From assembly GCF_006540305.1 (NCBI RefSeq), contig NZ_BJOR01000001.1:5952001-6016000 (forward strand): a stretch of 64,000 bases of DNA, written 5' to 3'. Of this stretch, positions 18,614 through 27,021 are shown piece by piece. Each line of letters opens with the position of its first letter. Position 1 is the stretch's first letter. Position numbers and translations under genes: made by a program. Under the pieces are notes generated by a model that ran no database searches, was not told the origin of the DNA, and was given only the letters and a program-made list of their open reading frames with translations. Source of the DNA: Streptomyces sp. 6-11-2 (GTDB lineage Bacteria; Actinomycetota; Actinomycetes; Streptomycetales; Streptomycetaceae).

Positions 18614-18636
18614 CTATCAGGGAACCTGCCTGATAG
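18614..18636. promoter_or_regulatory. inverted-repeat operator candidate between MFS and ROK genes
   Basis: CTATCAGG, 7-base spacer, CCTGATAG: a perfect 8+8 palindrome in the 133-bp divergent gap. It lies 58 bases from the MFS start and 52 bases before the ROK start, ideally placed for autoregulation and repression of the transporter. ROK repressors usually bind such palindromes. Confidence 0.65.
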
Positions 18637-18688
18637 ATAGCGCACATCAAGGACGGCAGCAGCCCGCAGATCTGGGAGGATTCCCGGC

Positions 18689-19936
18689 ATGCCCGCATCC
18701 CCGAGCACCGCCCGGGCCATCAACGACCGGCTCGCCCTGCGGCTGCTTCAGCAGCAAGGACCGCTGACGGCAGGGAAGTTGAAGCAGCTCACCGGTCTGT
18801 CCCGGCCCACCGTCGCCGACCTCGTCGAACGGCTGACGGCCTCCGGCCTGATCACCGTGGTCGGTGAGTCCGGCGAGCAGCGGCGCGGGCCGAACGCCCG
18901 GCTGTACGGCATCGTCGCCGACCGCGCCCACCTGGCCGCCCTCGACGTCCGCACCGAGAGCGTGTCCGTGATCGTCGCCGATCTGCTGGGCAGGGAACTG
19001 GCCGCGGAGTCCGTGCCGATCGGCGGGGACACGGGCACCGGGCCGGCCCTGGAGCAGGCGGTCGGTCTGGTGGAGCGGGTGGTCAAGGAGTCGGGAGCGG
19101 AGCGGCTGCACACGGTCGGCATCGGCGCGCCGGGGCTGATCGACCCGGTCACCGGCGAGCTCCGCGACTCCACGGGACTGCCCGAATGGCATCGCAGGCT
19201 GGTGGCGGCGTTGCAGGAGCGGCTGCCGCGGGCCCGGGTCACCGTCGAGAACGAGACCAACCTCGCGGCGCTGGCCGAGCAGCGCGACGGGGCCGCCCGG
19301 GGCCGGGACACGTTCGTCCTGCTGTGGCTCGGCCACGGCACGGGCGCGGCCGTCGTCCTGGACGGAACCCTGCGCCGCGGTGCCTCCGGAGGCACCGGCG
19401 AGATCGGCTTCCTGCCCGTCCCGGGCACCGACGGCCTCCCTTCGGCGACGGACTGCGCGGACGGCTTCCACTCACTGGCCGGCGCGACGGCGGTGAGGGA
19501 ACTGGCGGCGCGGCACGGACTGTTGGCCGAGGGGGCCGGGTCGGAGGGGAGCGGGTCGGAGGGCGTGGGTTCGGAGCCGGTCGCCGCGGAACTGGTGCGG
19601 GCGGCGGTACGGGCAACCGCGGGGGCGCCCGTATCCGCCGCCGAGGACTCCGCCGCGGCCTCGCGCTTCCTCGATGCCCTGGCCGACCGCGTCGCCCTCG
19701 GGGTCGCCTCGGTGGTGGCCGTCCTCGATCCCGGGTGCGTGGTCCTCGGGGGCGAGATCGGACAGGCGGGCGGTGAGATGCTCGCCGCGCGCGTGGCGGA
19801 GCGCGTGGCGCGGATGTCCCCGCTGCGTACCGAGGTGAGGGCGGGCGCGCTCGGCGGCCGGGCGGTGCTGCGCGGCGCGCTCGCGACCGCCCGCGACCGG
19901 GCCCAGGACGACTTGTTCGCCCCTCCGGAGCGCTGA
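18689..19936 (+). CDS. ROK-family transcriptional repressor
   Basis: 415 residues. The N-terminal winged helix (LTAGKLKQLTGLSRPTVADLVERLT) is followed by a sugar-kinase-like ROK domain with ASKHA features: TVGIGAPGLID, VENETNLAALAEQ, LWLGHGTGAAVVLDG and GCVVLGGEIGQAGGEM. The zinc-binding region normally reading GHxx...CxCGxxGC is reduced to ATDCADGF, so zinc binding looks lost. A low-complexity GSEGSGSEGVGSEP linker (about 285-300) interrupts the kinase fold. GGGAGG precedes ATG18689. It likely represses the divergent MFS gene in response to a sugar. Confidence 0.85.
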   Translation: MPASPSTARAINDRLALRLLQQQGPLTAGKLKQLTGLSRPTVADLVERLTASGLITVVGESGEQRRGPNARLYGIVADRAHLAALDVRTESVSVIVADLLGRELAAESVPIGGDTGTGPALEQAVGLVERVVKESGAERLHTVGIGAPGLIDPVTGELRDSTGLPEWHRRLVAALQERLPRARVTVENETNLAALAEQRDGAARGRDTFVLLWLGHGTGAAVVLDGTLRRGASGGTGEIGFLPVPGTDGLPSATDCADGFHSLAGATAVRELAARHGLLAEGAGSEGSGSEGVGSEPVAAELVRAAVRATAGAPVSAAEDSAAASRFLDALADRVALGVASVVAVLDPGCVVLGGEIGQAGGEMLAARVAERVARMSPLRTEVRAGALGGRAVLRGALATARDRAQDDLFAPPER

Positions 19937-20366
19937 CACCGCAAGGGGTCCGGCCCGGCGCCGCACGGGAATCGGTCCGGCGCGGCAAGGGGTCCGGCCC
20001 GGCGCCGCACGGGAATCGGTCCGGCCCGGCGCCGCAAGGGAATCGGTCCGACGTTGTTCGGAATTCGGTCCGGAGCGTACGGAATTCGGTCCAGCGTCCT
20101 GCGAACTTCACAGCTCGCGCCGTATGTTCGGCCCGGCGCGGCGGAACTTGCATGTCCCACGCACCTGTTGACCTGCATGGTCTAGTCCTCTTAGTGTCTG
20201 ACTTCCGTGCAGACCGGTCCGGCGGCGGTGACGACGGCCCTTGCCCGCCGCCGGACCTCCACGCCCGCGCACGGCACGGCGGGCGGTACGTTCTGTGAGC
20301 CACCCCACACGCTTCGTCGGTAGTCGCGCCGATCGGGCGTGGCACACTGGCTCTGTACCAGTAGCA
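19937..20366. repeat. degenerate GGTCCGG-type repeat block plus upstream region of the rib operon
   Basis: From about 19941 to 20097 there are seven degenerate copies of a 20-27-base unit with core GGNNTCGGTCCGG; the later copies read GGAATTCGGTCC. Two copies are nearly identical over ~40 bases, 44 bases apart. The block follows the ROK stop directly and encodes nothing convincing. The rest (20098-20366) is the promoter region of the riboflavin operon. The repeats could bind a protein or be a slipped minisatellite. Confidence 0.6.
20168..20197 (+). promoter_or_regulatory. predicted vegetative promoter upstream of the FMN riboswitch
   Basis: TTGACC and TAGTGT are separated by 18 bases, a good fit to the HrdB-type consensus. 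The spacer contains TGGTCTAGTCCTC, the same 13-mer found at the chitinase promoter and similar to DasR sites. It would make a leader starting about 160 bases before the riboswitch; a nearer promoter may also exist. Confidence 0.45.
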
Positions 20367-20493
20367 GCGCACTCCGGGGTCGGTGAAAGTCCGAACCGGC
20401 GGTTATAGTCCGCGACCCGGTCGCTTCCAGCGGCCGGTTGACCAGGTGGAATTCCTGGACCGACGGTTAAAGTCCGGATGGGAGGCAGTGCGC
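20367..20493 (+). ncRNA. FMN riboswitch (RFN element)
   Basis: The conserved RFN blocks are all readable: GGGGTCGGTGAAAGTCCGAA near 20375, CGGCGGTTATAGTCCGCGA, the variable hairpin, CAGGTGGAATTCCTGGACCG, then CGACGGTTAAAGTCCGGATG and GGGAGGCAGTGCGC. The closing stem is GCGCACT (20367) with AGTGCGC (20487). It binds FMN and should shut down ribE-ribM-ribA-ribH when FMN is abundant. The 157-base stretch to the ribE start is the expression platform; it contains a small GCACA/TGTGC hairpin at 20503-20516 and no T-run, so translational control or Rho is possible. Confidence 0.97.
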
Positions 20494-20650
20494 GGCGAGC
20501 GAGCACACCCGTGTGCGCCGCCGTCTCTGGGCTCGCCCTCCACGGGCGGGTCCCGTCCGGCGTCGCCCTCCGAGTGTCCTCGTTCGTGCAGTCTGTCGAC
20601 GTCGGCAGCCCCCGGAGTCCGTGCCCCGAAGAGGCAGGAGGACCCGGGAA

Positions 20651-21259
20651 GTGTTCACCGGAATCGTCGAAGAGCTGGGCGAAGTCACCGCCGTGGAGGA
20701 CCTCGGCGACGCCGCCCGCTTCCGGCTCCGCGGCCCCGTCGTGACCGAGGGCGCACGGCACGGCGACTCCATCGCCGTGAACGGGGTCTGTCTCACCGTC
20801 GTCGAGCACGAGGGCGACGAGTTCACCGCGGACGTCATGGCGGAGACCCTCAAGCGCTCCAGCCTCGGCGTCCTCACCACCGGCTCCCGCGTCAACCTCG
20901 AACGCCCCACCGCCGTGGGTGCCCGCCTCGGCGGCCACATCGTGCAGGGGCACGTCGACGGCACCGGCACGATCCTGGACCGCACCCCCTCCGAGCACTG
21001 GGAGATCGTGAAGATCTCGCTGCCGCCGGACCTCGCGCGTTACGTCGTCGAGAAGGGCTCCATCACCGTTGACGGCATCAGCCTCACCGTCGTCGAGGCC
21101 GGCGACGAACACTTCACCGTCAGCCTCATCCCCACCACCCTGGCGCTGACCACCCTCGGCCTGAAGCAGCCCGGCGACCCGGTCAACCTCGAGGTGGACG
21201 TCGTCGCCAAGTACGTCGAGCGGCTGCTCGGCGACCGTGCGCGGGGAGCCGGACGGTGA
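20651..21259 (+). CDS. ribE: riboflavin synthase alpha subunit
   Basis: 202 residues made of two similar beta-barrel halves. The start [12 protein letters not shown] is the family N-terminus, and the repeated signature GVCLTVV / GISLTVV marks the lumazine sites of each half; [13 protein letters not shown] is conserved. GTG20651 follows GGAGG with a 9-base spacing; upstream open frame lies in the riboswitch leader. It dismutates two 6,7-dimethyl-8-ribityllumazine molecules into riboflavin. It is the first gene of the FMN-controlled operon and overlaps ribM by 4 bases. Confidence 0.96.
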   Translation: MFTGIVEELGEVTAVEDLGDAARFRLRGPVVTEGARHGDSIAVNGVCLTVVEHEGDEFTADVMAETLKRSSLGVLTTGSRVNLERPTAVGARLGGHIVQGHVDGTGTILDRTPSEHWEIVKISLPPDLARYVVEKGSITVDGISLTVVEAGDEHFTVSLIPTTLALTTLGLKQPGDPVNLEVDVVAKYVERLLGDRARGAGR

Positions 21260-21900
21260 ACTGGCTCAACTCCGAGGCGTTCACCCTCCTCGGCCAGCAC
21301 ATCAAGTGGTCCGACATGACGGGCAACATCATCGGCCTGCTCGGCCTCGCGTTCGGCTGGCGGCGCTCCATCTGGAGCTGGCCCGTCCAGTTCCTGTCCG
21401 GCCTGATCCTGTTCGCCGCGTTCGCCACCGCCCATCTCTCGGGCAGCGCCGGCAAGCAGATCGTCGTCATGGTGGTCGCCGTCTTCGGCTGGTGGCAGTG
21501 GAACCGCGGCAAGGGCCGGGCGGCGGACGGCCACATCGCCGTCCGGTTCGCCACCTGGCGCGAGCGTGCCGTGCTACTCGGCGCCGCCGCGGTCGGCACG
21601 GTCGCCGTCGCCGGACTGTTCCATGCCTACCCGTCGCTGTCCTGGGACCCCTGGCCCGACGCCTACATCTTCGTCGGCACCGTCGTCGCCATGTACGCGC
21701 AGGCGCGCGGCATGGTCGAGTTCTGGTTCGCCTGGCTGCTCGTCGACGTCGTCGGCGTACCGCTCAACTTCGCCAACGGCTTCGCCTTCTCCGGCTTCGT
21801 CTACATCGTCTACGGCGCACTGGTCCTGTGGGGCATGCGCGACTGGTGGCTGCGCACCCGCACGGACGCGCGGCCCGTCCTGGAAGGAGCGCCCGCATGA
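21256..21900 (+). CDS. ribM: riboflavin transporter of the PnuC-like family
   Basis: 214 residues, 6-7 hydrophobic helices with the PnuC-family aromatic motifs ([40 protein letters not shown]). Being inside an FMN-riboswitch operon between ribE and ribA identifies it as RibM, shown in Streptomyces and Corynebacterium relatives to import riboflavin by facilitated diffusion. GTG21256 overlaps the ribE stop and its own stop overlaps the ribA start, so the genes are translationally coupled. Confidence 0.92.
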   Translation: MNWLNSEAFTLLGQHIKWSDMTGNIIGLLGLAFGWRRSIWSWPVQFLSGLILFAAFATAHLSGSAGKQIVVMVVAVFGWWQWNRGKGRAADGHIAVRFATWRERAVLLGAAAVGTVAVAGLFHAYPSLSWDPWPDAYIFVGTVVAMYAQARGMVEFWFAWLLVDVVGVPLNFANGFAFSGFVYIVYGALVLWGMRDWWLRTRTDARPVLEGAPA

Positions 21901-23225
21901 CCGCGGCAACCGTCCTCTACGGCACCGACAACATCGAGGACTTGACACTCGACCCGGTCGAGCGGGCCGTCGCCGACATCGCGGCCGGCCGCCCGGTCGT
22001 GGTCGTCGACGACGAGGACCGCGAGAACGAGGGCGACCTCGTCATCGCCGCCGAGAAGGCGACCCCCGAGATCGTCGCCTTCATGATGAGCGAGTGCCGC
22101 GGCCTGATCTGCGCGCCCATGGAGGGCGAGGAGCTGGACCGGCTGAAGCTGCCGCAGATGGTCGAGGAGAACACGGAGTCGATGAAGACCGCCTTCACGG
22201 TCTCCGTCGACGCCGGTGCCGCCCACGGCGTCACCACCGGCATCTCCGCCTCCGACCGCGCCACCACCCTCCAGCTGCTGGCGAGCGGCACCGCGGAGCC
22301 CACCGACCTCGTCCGGCCCGGCCACGTCTTCCCGCTGCGCGCCCGTCCCGGCGGGGTGCTCGCCCGCCCCGGCCACACCGAGGCGGCCGTCGACCTCGCC
22401 CGGCTCGCGGGGCTGCGCCCGGCCGGCGCGATCGTCGAGATCGCCGGTGAGGACGGCCGGATGCTCCGCCTGCCCGAACTGATCGTCTTCGCGCGCAAGC
22501 ACGGCCTGACGATCATCTCCATCGAGGACCTGATCGCGCACCGGCGCCCGTCCGAGCTCCCGGCCCCGCCCGAGCAGGGGGAGCGGCCGTCCCAGCCCGC
22601 GGTCCGCCGCGAGGCCGAGGTCCGCCTGCCCACCGCGCACGGCGTCTTCACCGCGTACGGCTACCGCTCCACCGCCGACGGCGTCGAACACGTGGCCCTG
22701 GTGCACGGCGAGATCGGCGACGGCGAGGACGTCCTGGTCCGCGTGCACTCCGAGTGCCTCACGGGAGACGTCTTCGGTTCCCAGCGCTGCGACTGCGGCC
22801 CCCAGCTGGACACCTCCCTGGAGCGCATCCAGAAGGAGGGCCGGGGAGCGGTGGTCTACCTGCGCGGCCACGAGGGGCGCGGCATCGGCCTGATGTCCAA
22901 GCTGCGCGCCTACGAGCTCCAGGAGCGCGGCCGGGACACCCTCGACGCCAACCTCGAACTCGGACTGCCCGCCGACGCCCGTGACTACGGCGCCGGCGCG
23001 CGGATCCTTCAGGACCTCGGGGTCAGGAGCGTGCGCCTGCTGACCAACAACCCCGACAAGACCGACGCTTTGCTCCGCCACGGCCTGAGGGTCACCGGAC
23101 GGGAGCCGATGCCCGTCCAGGCCGGCGAGCACAACCTCCGCTACCTGCGCACCAAGCGGGACCGGATGGGGCACGACCTGCCCTGGCTGGACACCACCGC
23201 CGTGTCCACCTGCGGCAACCAGTAA
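21897..23225 (+). CDS. ribA: bifunctional DHBP synthase / GTP cyclohydrolase II
   Basis: 442 residues. The N-terminal ~205 residues are 3,4-dihydroxy-2-butanone-4-phosphate synthase ([15 protein letters not shown] acidic loop for Mg2+, [23 protein letters not shown]). After a proline-rich linker, residues ~225-420 are GTP cyclohydrolase II with zinc cysteines in [18 protein letters not shown] and the GRGIGL loop with [10 protein letters not shown]. It makes both precursors of lumazine from ribulose 5-phosphate and GTP. All catalytic motifs look intact. ATG21897 overlaps ribM (ATGA). Confidence 0.96.
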   Translation: MTAATVLYGTDNIEDLTLDPVERAVADIAAGRPVVVVDDEDRENEGDLVIAAEKATPEIVAFMMSECRGLICAPMEGEELDRLKLPQMVEENTESMKTAFTVSVDAGAAHGVTTGISASDRATTLQLLASGTAEPTDLVRPGHVFPLRARPGGVLARPGHTEAAVDLARLAGLRPAGAIVEIAGEDGRMLRLPELIVFARKHGLTIISIEDLIAHRRPSELPAPPEQGERPSQPAVRREAEVRLPTAHGVFTAYGYRSTADGVEHVALVHGEIGDGEDVLVRVHSECLTGDVFGSQRCDCGPQLDTSLERIQKEGRGAVVYLRGHEGRGIGLMSKLRAYELQERGRDTLDANLELGLPADARDYGAGARILQDLGVRSVRLLTNNPDKTDALLRHGLRVTGREPMPVQAGEHNLRYLRTKRDRMGHDLPWLDTTAVSTCGNQ

Positions 23226-23247
23226 GCGAAAAGACTCGAGGAGACAC

Positions 23248-23733
23248 GTGAGCGGCAAGGGTGCACCGGAACTGTCCGTCCGGAACGTCGGGGACCTCAG
23301 GGTCGCCGTCGTCGCGGCGCAGTGGCACGAGAAGGTGATGGACGGACTCGTGGACGGGGCCCTGCGCGCCCTGCACGAGCTGGGGATCGACGAGCCGACC
23401 CTGCTCCGGGTGCCGGGCAGCTTCGAGCTTCCGGTGGTGGCGAAGGTCCTGGCCGGGCGCGGCTACGACGCGGTCGTCGCCCTCGGCGTCGTCATCCGGG
23501 GCGGCACCCCACACTTCGACTATGTGTGCCAGGGCGTCGCCAACGGCCTGACCCAGGTGTCGGTCGAGACCGGCGTTCCCGTCGGCTTCGGCGTGCTCAC
23601 CTGCGACACCGAGGAGCAGGCCCTGGACCGGGCCGGCCTGAAGGGATCCAGCGAGGACAAGGGCCACGAGGCGGTCACCGCGGCGGTCGCGACCGCCGCC
23701 ACGCTCCGCTCGGTATCCGAACCCTGGCGGTGA
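23248..23733 (+). CDS. ribH: 6,7-dimethyl-8-ribityllumazine synthase
   Basis: 161 residues, the standard length of the icosahedral enzyme. Motifs are [45 protein letters not shown] with the catalytic His, and [16 protein letters not shown]. It condenses the DHBP and pyrimidine products of the upstream pathway. GTG23248 follows GAGGAGA; 22 bases separate it from ribA. It is the last rib gene; hisE follows after 34 bases and may be read through. Confidence 0.96.
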   Translation: MSGKGAPELSVRNVGDLRVAVVAAQWHEKVMDGLVDGALRALHELGIDEPTLLRVPGSFELPVVAKVLAGRGYDAVVALGVVIRGGTPHFDYVCQGVANGLTQVSVETGVPVGFGVLTCDTEEQALDRAGLKGSSEDKGHEAVTAAVATAATLRSVSEPWR

Positions 23734-23767
23734 GCAGCCGCCCGGAGCGCGTAGGGTTGGCAGCACC

Positions 23768-24040
23768 ATGTCCAAGAAGACGTTCGAGGAGCTCTTCACC
23801 GAGCTCCAGCACAAGGCCGCCAACGGCGACCCCGCCACCTCCCGCACGGCCGAGCTGGTCGGCAAGGGTGTCCATGCCATCGGCAAGAAGGTCGTCGAGG
23901 AGGCCGCCGAGGTCTGGATGGCCGCCGAGTACGAGGGCAAGGAGGCGGCCGCCGAGGAGATCTCGCAGCTGCTGTACCACGTCCAGGTGATGATGGTCGC
24001 CCGCGGCATCTCCCTGGACGACGTCTACGCCCACCTCTGA
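23768..24040 (+). CDS. hisE: phosphoribosyl-ATP diphosphatase
   Basis: 90 residues, the usual single-domain length. Helical MazG-like fold: [27 protein letters not shown], then the metal-binding [14 protein letters not shown] with the EExxE pattern, and [17 protein letters not shown]. It hydrolyses phosphoribosyl-ATP to phosphoribosyl-AMP, step 2 of histidine synthesis. It is followed by hisG after 71 bases, the enzyme for step 1. The placement right after the rib operon is common in Streptomyces. Confidence 0.95.
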   Translation: MSKKTFEELFTELQHKAANGDPATSRTAELVGKGVHAIGKKVVEEAAEVWMAAEYEGKEAAAEEISQLLYHVQVMMVARGISLDDVYAHL

Positions 24041-24111
24041 GCACTCCGAGCACTCCGAGTACCAGCAACCGCACACACTGTCGTACAAGACGAACGAAGG
24101 AAGCCGACCTC

Positions 24112-24960
24112 ATGCTGCGCATCGCCGTCCCCAACAAGGGTTCACTCTCCGGCCCTGCGGCGGACATGCTGCATGAGGCCGGCTACCAGCAACGGCGGGA
24201 GTCCAAGGAACTGCGGATCGTCGACCCGGTCAACGAGGTGGAGTTCTTCTACCTCCGCCCCCGCGACATCGCGATCTACGTCTCCACCGGCCGCCTGGAC
24301 ATCGGCATCACCGGCCGCGACCTGCTCATCGACTCCGGCGCGGGCGCCGAGGAGATCCTTCCGCTCGGCTTCGCCCGCTCCACCTTCCACTACGCGGCCA
24401 AGCCCGGCACGGTCGGCGGCGTCGCGGACCTGAACGGCAAGACGGTCGCCACGTCCTACGAGGGCATCGTCAGCAAGCACCTCGCCGACAGCGGCATCGA
24501 CGCCTCCGTCGTCCACCTGGACGGCGCCGTCGAGACCGCCATCGAACTCGGTGTGGCCGAGGCCATCGCCGACGTCGTCGAGACCGGCACCTCCCTGCGC
24601 AACGCCGGACTGGAGATCGTCGGCGAGTCGATCATGAAGTCCGAGGCGATCGTCGTCCGCCGCACCGGCGCCGACGTCGAGGAGCCCAAGGTGCAGCAGT
24701 TCCTGCGCCGCCTCCAGGGCGTCCTGGTGGCCCGGACGTACGTGATGATGGACTACGACTGCCGGGTCGAGCAGTTGGAGAAGGCCGTCGCGCTCACCCC
24801 GGGCCTGGAGTCCCCGACCGTCTCCCCGCTGCACAACGAGGGCTGGGTCGCCGTGCGCGCCATGGTCCCCGCCAAGGAGGCACAGCGGATCATGGACGAT
24901 CTGTACCAGATCGGTGCCCGGGCCATCCTCACCACGGCCATCCACGCCTGCCGTCTCTGA
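24112..24960 (+). CDS. hisG: ATP phosphoribosyltransferase, long form
   Basis: 282 residues. This is the long HisG form with its own C-terminal regulatory ACT-like domain (about residues 205-282), so no HisZ partner is required. Motifs: LRIAVPNKGSLSGPA, RPRDIAIYVSTGRLDIGITGRDLL and the PRPP loop ADVVETGTSLRNAGLEI. It commits ATP and PRPP to histidine synthesis and is feedback-inhibited by histidine in this class. GAAGGA lies upstream of the ATG. Confidence 0.95.
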   Translation: MLRIAVPNKGSLSGPAADMLHEAGYQQRRESKELRIVDPVNEVEFFYLRPRDIAIYVSTGRLDIGITGRDLLIDSGAGAEEILPLGFARSTFHYAAKPGTVGGVADLNGKTVATSYEGIVSKHLADSGIDASVVHLDGAVETAIELGVAEAIADVVETGTSLRNAGLEIVGESIMKSEAIVVRRTGADVEEPKVQQFLRRLQGVLVARTYVMMDYDCRVEQLEKAVALTPGLESPTVSPLHNEGWVAVRAMVPAKEAQRIMDDLYQIGARAILTTAIHACRL

Positions 24961-24981
24961 GGGACGAGGAGGCACACAGAG

Positions 24982-25449
24982 ATGTCCGACCTGCCCGCAC
25001 TTCCCGTCACCTTCCGGCCGGGCCGCACCCGGGCCGTCCTGCTCACCGCCGGAGCGGCCATATTCGTGGTGATCACGACCGTGGGGCTGCTGCTGGAGCA
25101 GCTCAGCCCCGGCGAACGGGTGAGTTTCGCCTTCACCGGCGCGCTCCTGGCCGGGGTCCTGGTCCTGCTCGCCCGCCCGAAGGTGGTCGCCGACGACGCG
25201 GGTGTCACCGTCGTCAACATCGCCGGCCGGCGCCGTCTGGAGTGGGCCGAGATAGTACAGGTCAACCTGCGCCCGGGTGATCCGTGGGTTTTCCTGAACC
25301 TCAGCGACGGCACCAGCCTGGCCGCGCTGGGCATCCAGCCGGGCATAGCGAAACAGCAGGCCATCGCCGATGCGCGCGCCCTGCGCGCGCTCGTCGAAGC
25401 CCGTTCGGTCCCGGGCTCCGAGCGGTCCCCGGACGAACCTCGGGACTGA
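24982..25449 (+). CDS. PH-like domain membrane protein
   Basis: 155 residues. Two adjacent hydrophobic segments near the N-terminus (VLLTAGAAIFVVITTVGLLL and VSFAFTGALLAGVLVLLA) are followed by a bacterial PH-like domain (KVVADDAGVTVVNIAGRRRLEWAEIVQVNLRPGDPWVFLNLSDG). The ATG follows GACGAGGAGG, 21 bases after hisG, so it may belong to the same transcript. The function is unknown; such proteins often have structural or regulatory envelope roles. Confidence 0.75.
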   Translation: MSDLPALPVTFRPGRTRAVLLTAGAAIFVVITTVGLLLEQLSPGERVSFAFTGALLAGVLVLLARPKVVADDAGVTVVNIAGRRRLEWAEIVQVNLRPGDPWVFLNLSDGTSLAALGIQPGIAKQQAIADARALRALVEARSVPGSERSPDEPRD

Positions 25450-25674
25450 CTCGGTGCCGTCCGCCCTGCCGCATCTGCCGGTGTCTTGATTAATCTGGTT
25501 ACGGACGCGTTTTCGCTGCGCCTCCGCCCCTGGGTTCCACGACCGGTGCCAGGGGCTCCTGCTACCCGAGGAGTGACTCCCTCCGGCGATGGACGGATCG
25601 TCCTGCAGTACCTGCGCCGCCCCCTGCCGACATAGCGTGGACCTGTTCCGCGTATATGCGGAGGCGGCGGCATC
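25450..25674. other. intergenic region with short palindrome at the ribosome-binding site
   Basis: 225 bases without a gene. TCCGC-GTATAT-GCGGA (25647-25662) can fold into a hairpin that reaches into the GGAGG Shine-Dalgarno of the following CBS-protein gene, so it might influence translation. No clear promoter consensus was found. Confidence 0.35.
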
Positions 25675-27021
25675 ATGACCATCCCCCTGCTGCTCCTCGG
25701 AGCGGCGCTTCTGCTCATTCTCGCCAACGGCTTCTTCGTCGCGGCCGAGTTCGGCCTGGTCACGGTCGAGCGCCCGGACGCCGAGAAGGCCGCCGAGGAG
25801 GGCGACAGACGGGCCCTCAGGGTCGTCGAGTCCCTCAAGGAGCTGTCCTTCCAGCTCTCCGGCACCCAGCTCGGCATCACCATCACCTCCCTGGTCGTCG
25901 GCATGCTCGCCGAACCGGCGCTGGCCGGGCTGCTGCGCGGCCCGTTCGCGGCGGCCGGTGTCCCCGGCGGAGCCGTCTCCGGGGTCGCCGTCGTCGTCGG
26001 CATGCTGCTGGCCTCGGCGGTCCAGATGGTGATCGGCGAGCTCGTACCCAAGAACTGGGCGGTCTCCCGGCCCCTTCAGGTGGCGCGTTTCGTGGCCGGC
26101 CCGCAGCATCTCTTCTCGCGCCTGTTCCACCCGGTGATCGCGGCGCTCAACACGGTCGCCAACCGGCTGGTGCGCGCCCTGGGCGTCGAACCCACGGAGG
26201 AGCTGGCCTCCGCCCGCACCCCCGGCGAGCTGGTCTCGCTGGCCCGCCACTCGGCCCGGGCCGGCGCCCTCGAACAGGACACCGCGGACCTCTTCGTGCG
26301 CACCCTGTCCCTGGGTGACCTGACCGCAGAGCACGTCATGACCCCGCGGGTCAAGGTCAGCGCGCTGCAGTCCTCGGCGACCGCCGAGGACGTGGTGAAC
26401 CTCACCCGTGCCACCGGCCTGTCCCGCTTCCCCGTGTACCACGAGAAGATCGACGAGGTCGTCGGCATGGTCCACCTCAAGGACGCCCTCGCGGTGCCGT
26501 CCGACGAGTGGCTGCGCACCCCGGTGGGCCGTATCGCCCGCCCGGCGCTGCTGGTCCCCGAGACCCTGCCGGTGCAGCCGCTGCTCGCCCAACTGCGCAA
26601 CGAGCAGCCGATCGCGGTCGTCGTCGACGAGTACGGCGGCACCGCGGGCGTCGTCACCCTGGAGGACATCGTCGAGGAACTCGTCGGCGAGGTCCGCGAC
26701 GAGCACGACGCCACGGACGTGCCGGAACTCGCGCCGGCCCCGCCCGAGGACGGGAGCCCCGCCTGGGACGTCGACGGCGGCTGCCGGGTCGACCTGCTCC
26801 GGCGGATCGGCCTGGACGCGCCCGAGGGCCCGTACGAGACCGTCGCCGGCCTGGTCGCCGACCTGCTCGGCCGCATCCCGGCCCCCGGCGACAGCGCCGA
26901 GCTGCCGGGCTGGCGGCTGGCCGTGCGCCAGGTCGAGCACTACCGCGCGGAGCGGGTGCGGCTGGTCCGCACCGCCACCGCGGCGGACCCGGTCCCGGCC
27001 GTGGCGGAGGCCGCCCGATGA
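25675..27021 (+). CDS. CNNM/CorC-type hemolysin-family protein 1
   Basis: 448 residues. The N-terminal DUF21/CNNM transmembrane domain (about 1-150; LLILANGFFVAAEFGLVTVE, GELVPKNWA) is followed by a CBS pair (about 215-345; HVMTPRVKVSAL, VVDEYGGTAGVVTLEDIVEELVGE) and a CorC/HlyC C-terminal domain (WDVDGGCRVDLLRRIGL). Members mediate Mg2+/Na+ transport or efflux; the name hemolysin is historical. Its stop overlaps the start of a paralogue, and the pair probably forms a heteromeric membrane protein. Confidence 0.9.
   Translation: MTIPLLLLGAALLLILANGFFVAAEFGLVTVERPDAEKAAEEGDRRALRVVESLKELSFQLSGTQLGITITSLVVGMLAEPALAGLLRGPFAAAGVPGGAVSGVAVVVGMLLASAVQMVIGELVPKNWAVSRPLQVARFVAGPQHLFSRLFHPVIAALNTVANRLVRALGVEPTEELASARTPGELVSLARHSARAGALEQDTADLFVRTLSLGDLTAEHVMTPRVKVSALQSSATAEDVVNLTRATGLSRFPVYHEKIDEVVGMVHLKDALAVPSDEWLRTPVGRIARPALLVPETLPVQPLLAQLRNEQPIAVVVDEYGGTAGVVTLEDIVEELVGEVRDEHDATDVPELAPAPPEDGSPAWDVDGGCRVDLLRRIGLDAPEGPYETVAGLVADLLGRIPAPGDSAELPGWRLAVRQVEHYRAERVRLVRTATAADPVPAVAEAAR

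Noticed and set aside
24142..26940. 932-codon minus-strand open frame opposite hisG, the PH-like gene and the first CBS gene
   Set aside because: Composition is that of an antisense shadow (Gly, Arg, Asp, His rich, no domains), and the plus-strand genes are unambiguous.
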